A stretch of 64,000 nucleotides of DNA. Source: Rhodococcus sp. HNM0563. Its GTDB lineage: Bacteria > Actinomycetota > Actinomycetes > Mycobacteriales > Mycobacteriaceae. The notes beneath the pieces are model-generated. The model saw nothing but the letters and a program-made list of their open reading frames with translations. It had not been told where the DNA came from and did no database searches. The position numbers and the translations under genes were made by a program. Positions 60,729 to 64,000 of this stretch are shown here, one piece after another (position 1 is the stretch's first letter; each line of letters begins with the position of its first letter). The stretch lies in the NCBI RefSeq assembly GCF_012726195.1, contig NZ_JAASAF010000002.1, positions 441,965 to 505,964 on the forward strand. The letters are read 5' to 3'.

Positions 60729-62158
60729 TCCGCCGTCACCTGCGCAGACATTGCCGCGCGGTACCCGTCGGCGTGCGGGGGAAGCATTCCCCACTCACGA
60801 CGAGGATCCTGCTCCGATGCCACGAACACCGTTCGGGCATGACTGAACTCGAGGAAGCCCTCGCGGCCGTTGTAATGCCCGATGCCGGATGCCCCGACAC
60901 CACCGAAGGGCGCATCGAGCAGCCCCGGATGCATCATCACTTCGTTGATCGTGACGCCACCGGACGTGGTGGATTCGACGACGACGCGCTGTTCCTGCTC
61001 GTCCTGCCCGAAGTAGTACAAGGCCAAAGGCTTCGGCCCGGCATTGATCTGTCCGAGCGCCTGCTCGAGGTCGCTGTAGGTGCGGAGCACCATGGCGGGA
61101 CCGAAGATCTCCTCCTGTGAGATCGCTGCCGACAGCGGTGGATCGATCACCAGTCGCAGTGGACGGCGACGATCGGCGGTACCGATCGGTTCATCGGGAA
61201 CCGTCTCGATGCGCGCACCCAGCTTCGTTGCCTCGCGGACATACTCGTCGATGCGCGCGACATGCCGATCGTCGACGATTGCCGTCACGTCACGATTACC
61301 CGTGGCCGTGGGCAGCAACTCGCCGTACGACGCACGAATCGCGTCGACGAATGCTTCGAGAGACTCGACCGGTACGTACACGGTGTCGGCGCTGACACAG
61401 ATCTGGCCGCCGTTGGTGGCCTTACCGATCGCGATGCGAAACGCTGCCGTTGCGAGATCGGCGGAGCGGCCGACGATCACCGGTGACTTACCGCCGAGTT
61501 CCAAGGTGACCGGCACCAGGTTGCGGGCGGCGTTCTCGAGCACCGATCGACCTGCAGCCTGGCCACCCGTGAAGACGATGTGGTCGAACGGCAGAGCTGT
61601 GAGCGCCTGCGCGGTCTCCACACCACCGGTCACGACGGCGATATCGGTGGGATCGAGGAACTCCTCGGCTGCGTCGGCCAATACCTGCGCGGTGCGCGGT
61701 GCGATCTCGGAAGGCTTCAGCACCGCCCGGTTCCCCGCCGCGAGCACTCCGGCGAGGGGGCTCATGAGCGTGTAGACCGGGGCGTTCCAGGTCCCGATGA
61801 TCAGCACGGAGCCCTTCGGCTGGTACTGCACCGACGCGGTGGCACCGAGCTGATCGTACGGGGCGAACATTGCACGCGGCTCGGGCTGCATCCACTGTTC
61901 GAGGTGGTCGCGGGCGTACTTCAGGGCCGTCAGCGATCCGAGTACGTCGTTGACGGTCGAGTAGCCCGGGTGCCGGCCGCCGAAGTCTTCGTCGATCGCG
62001 TCGACGATCGCGTCGTGCCGAGCTACGAGCATGTCGATCACTCGCTGGATCCGTGCACGACGCTCGTCGGCAGAACTCACCCGTTGCGCCCGGTTCTTCT
62101 GCTGCTGATTCCCGAGCAACTCGCTCGTGTCGGAATCCGTACTGATCACATTGGTCAT
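60725..62158 (-). CDS. aldehyde dehydrogenase (coniferyl-aldehyde-type)
   Basis: A 477-residue NAD(P)-dependent enzyme. Features: cofactor strand IGTWNAPVYTLMSPLAGVLAAGNRAVLKPSE, FTGGQAAGRSV, catalytic Glu in VTLELGGKSPVIV, catalytic Cys in GGQICVSADTVYV, and EEIFGPAMVLRTY; the C terminus FGGVGASGIGHYNGREGFLEFSHARTVF is usual for the short class 3/coniferyl type. It shares a 4-bp overlap with the alcohol dehydrogenase downstream. Substrate is unknown; a role in fatty or aromatic alcohol use fits the fadE5/kshA context only loosely. Confidence 0.9.
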   Translation of the reverse strand: MTNVISTDSDTSELLGNQQQKNRAQRVSSADERRARIQRVIDMLVARHDAIVDAIDEDFGGRHPGYSTVNDVLGSLTALKYARDHLEQWMQPEPRAMFAPYDQLGATASVQYQPKGSVLIIGTWNAPVYTLMSPLAGVLAAGNRAVLKPSEIAPRTAQVLADAAEEFLDPTDIAVVTGGVETAQALTALPFDHIVFTGGQAAGRSVLENAARNLVPVTLELGGKSPVIVGRSADLATAAFRIAIGKATNGGQICVSADTVYVPVESLEAFVDAIRASYGELLPTATGNRDVTAIVDDRHVARIDEYVREATKLGARIETVPDEPIGTADRRRPLRLVIDPPLSAAISQEEIFGPAMVLRTYSDLEQALGQINAGPKPLALYYFGQDEQEQRVVVESTTSGGVTINEVMMHPGLLDAPFGGVGASGIGHYNGREGFLEFSHARTVFVASEQDPRREWGMLPPHADGYRAAMSAQVTAE

Positions 62159-62235
62159 TGCAGGGATGCTATGAGCTCTGTCACAGCACCCACGGCGAGT
62201 TCCCGCTCAGCGAGATCGCCTCTCCGCGAGCCCTT

Positions 62236-64000
62236 CTACTGGTCGTCGACGCCCGGAAAACCCGAGAAGTCCGGCACGAAATCACCCGCAGACGGACGCG
62301 CCGCGGCGGGCTGCCCTGCCTGTGGTGTGTCGGTCTGCGGTGCGTCGGTCTGCGGTGTGTCGGATTCGGGTTCGGCCGGCGCAGGTGCCGGTGCGGTGTC
62401 GTCCCCCGGCGCGGATGAAGGCGTCGACGGACCGTCGCCACCGGACGGCTCGTCGCCGGGTTCCGGCTCCGGGCTCACACACTTGACGATGGGTACCGGG
62501 TCGTAGCGAACGGTGCGGGTCTTGTTCGAGATCTGGGCACCGGTGTTCACGTCGGTGACGATTCGCGTGTCCGTCACGGTGAATCCCTGCGCACCACTGG
62601 AGGCGATGCAAGACTCACCCGCGGGCAGCGTGATCGTATTCGGCGACGTGTAATTGGTGCGATCGCCGGTGATGGACTGCACGTTGACCGTCTTCGTGCC
62701 CCACAGGCGCACCGTGATGTCGGAGTTGGTCCAGATCGTCTGGATCAGCACTCCGGTCGTCTCCGACGGGTTGCGGAACGCCAGATCGATTGCGCCCTCG
62801 TAGACCGTCGCTTCACGCGCAGCCGGATATCGAGAGATGTAGTAGCTGTGCTCGGTGTGGTCGACGTCCTCCATACCCGCGAAGTACGACGCGTTGTACA
62901 GGGTCGTCGCGAGCTGGCTGATACCGCCGCCGACGGCTTTACCCGGCCGGCCCGCCTCGATGATGCCGGACTCGACATAGCCTTCCGCTGCACCGCGCGG
63001 GCCCGTGTATCCGTTGAGTGAGAACGTCTCTCCAGGCTTCACGAGCGCGCCGTTGATCTCGGAGGCAGCGATCCGAATGTTCACACCGGACGCGTACTCG
63101 AACCCACCGGAGCTGAACTCACCGATCACCTCGTTGATTCCGAGCTTCTCGGCGGCTTCCGTGGTGAGCTCCGGATCGGCCGACTTGTACAGGGCTTCGA
63201 CGGATCGTCCGTTCTCCGTTGCAAGCAGCTGCGGCAGCGATTCGAGGGTCTTCTCCCAATCGACGAGGTTGCCCTTCGTGCCCGGAACAACTGCGGGACG
63301 ACCGCCGTCGAGCACGATCTGTGCGTCCTTCGGTTCTGTCTCCGTGTCGGCGAGCTGCGGCCCGAGGATCCCGATGGCAGCTTCGGGGTGGTACTGCGGA
63401 TCGAGTCCGCCGTCACCGTCGGGTGCGAACGAGAGCACCGCGCCGATGTCCTGGCGTGGCAATGTCGCGACCGCGCCGTCCAGTCCGGTGACCACGAGGT
63501 CCGATGCGACCGCGGGCACCGCGATCTCGGCGAGTGCACGATCGAGGCCCTCACGGGTGACGGTGACTTCCACACTCTCGACCGGTAGCGACACATCACC
63601 GAAGGGCCACCGCTCGGCGAACACGTCCGACGCTGCTTCCGCGTCGAGACGCTGGCCGGGCTGCGGGGTCACGGGGACGGGGGTGCCGTCCTCGAACACG
63701 ATGTTGCCTTCACGCGGCTCGTGCGCTGCGGCGGCGGTCACCAGATCGATCGACGCGGCGAGAGCAGCGTCGTCGCGGGTGGAGGCCACACCGACTTCGT
63801 CGTTGCCGAAGAACGACGCCAGACGTACGAACGGATTGAGAGGCTGCTCGCCCACCCGGGCGAGGGTCGCATCCCAATCGATACCCAGCCCCGCTTCCGA
63901 CGGCACGATCTCACCGCTGGTGTCACCGGCGGTCACCGCCACCGGAGCGTCGAGCCGCGGACCCAGTTCGTCGCGAAGAGTTGTTTCGGCGTCGTCGAGC
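62236..64000 (-). CDS. VanW-family cell-wall protein (N terminus beyond the right edge)
   Basis: At least 588 residues, incomplete at the N terminus. The C-terminal half holds a VanW domain (IRIAASEINGALVKPGETFSLNGYTGPRGAAEGYVESGIIEAGRPGKAVGGGISQLATTLYNASYFAGM), preceded by peptidoglycan-binding-4-type repeats (EVTVTREGLDRALAEIAVPA; AIGILGPQ). The end is a long Pro/Thr/Asp-rich tail with repeated TPQTDAPQTDTPQ. Members are exported and thought to bind peptidoglycan; the signal/anchor would lie outside the window. A 77-bp gap separates it from the aldehyde dehydrogenase gene. Confidence 0.87.
   Translation of the reverse strand, partial: LDDAETTLRDELGPRLDAPVAVTAGDTSGEIVPSEAGLGIDWDATLARVGEQPLNPFVRLASFFGNDEVGVASTRDDAALAASIDLVTAAAAHEPREGNIVFEDGTPVPVTPQPGQRLDAEAASDVFAERWPFGDVSLPVESVEVTVTREGLDRALAEIAVPAVASDLVVTGLDGAVATLPRQDIGAVLSFAPDGDGGLDPQYHPEAAIGILGPQLADTETEPKDAQIVLDGGRPAVVPGTKGNLVDWEKTLESLPQLLATENGRSVEALYKSADPELTTEAAEKLGINEVIGEFSSGGFEYASGVNIRIAASEINGALVKPGETFSLNGYTGPRGAAEGYVESGIIEAGRPGKAVGGGISQLATTLYNASYFAGMEDVDHTEHSYYISRYPAAREATVYEGAIDLAFRNPSETTGVLIQTIWTNSDITVRLWGTKTVNVQSITGDRTNYTSPNTITLPAGESCIASSGAQGFTVTDTRIVTDVNTGAQISNKTRTVRYDPVPIVKCVSPEPEPGDEPSGGDGPSTPSSAPGDDTAPAPAPAEPESDTPQTDAPQTDTPQAGQPAAARPSAGDFVPDFSGFPGVDDQ

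Overview
The window is high-GC DNA from an actinobacterium, most likely a Rhodococcus or a close mycolic-acid relative. The evidence is a KshA-type 3-ketosteroid 9-alpha-hydroxylase, a 611-residue acyl-CoA dehydrogenase that reads like M. tuberculosis FadE5, a monomeric NADP isocitrate dehydrogenase, an NDMA-type alcohol dehydrogenase, many GTG starts and 1-4 bp start/stop overlaps. The species assignment is inference from gene content.

Layout. 1-4.3 kb: start of kshA with a small Cys-rich companion and a TetR regulator; a divergent hydrolase behind a 43-bp palindrome; a MHYT membrane protein; and a FabH-like ketosynthase. 4.5-17 kb: a PLDc_N membrane protein, a maltose-type acetyltransferase, an inositol-monophosphatase-like enzyme, and a full phosphonate (C-P lyase) locus on the minus strand. 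Its order is phnF-G-H-I-JK-L-M and then phnD-C-E. PhnJ and PhnK are one 621-residue fusion, and PhnE is a double-permease fusion. No phnN or phnP was found; the phosphatase-like gene sits at that end. 17-20.7 kb: a small zinc-ribbon protein, a small secreted peptide, dcd, and a TetR/DUF2236 divergent pair.

20.7-26 kb: a decayed island behind tRNA-Gly(CCC). It holds a frameshifted small gene, a possible Imm52-type gene, a Fic gene lacking its N-terminal inhibitory region, a degraded tyrosine integrase, and a second Fic gene split by an in-frame TAA behind a perfect inverted repeat. 26-31 kb: copper-type two-component system, DUF305 lipoprotein and CopB-type ATPase. 31-39 kb: a pseudogene-rich zone (UvrD fragment, antitoxin with a convergent frameshifted toxin, FCD regulator remnant, truncated VOC protein, IS630 fragment) between intact genes (lspA, YcaQ-like glycosylase, SRPBCC/ArsR pair, small secreted and membrane proteins, DUF3800).

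39.9-64 kb: an IS5-family element sits exactly at the stop codon of an ECF42-type sigma factor that pairs with a YCII/DGPF protein. Then come a large SGNH hydrolase, a TetR/MFS drug-efflux pair, aroD, a hydrolase/P450 divergent pair, a fused 2-oxoacid dehydrogenase E1, icd, a second FabH linked to a secreted HNH nuclease, a methyltransferase, fadE5, an overlapping alcohol/aldehyde dehydrogenase pair, and a VanW-family wall protein cut by the right edge.

Functionally the window combines scavenging (phosphonates, sterols, fatty acids), metal and drug resistance, and a locally eroding accessory region. The best candidates for something new are the PhnJ-PhnK fusion with its linked phosphatase-like gene, and the damaged two-Fic island. 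No CRISPR array, rRNA or replication origin was seen.
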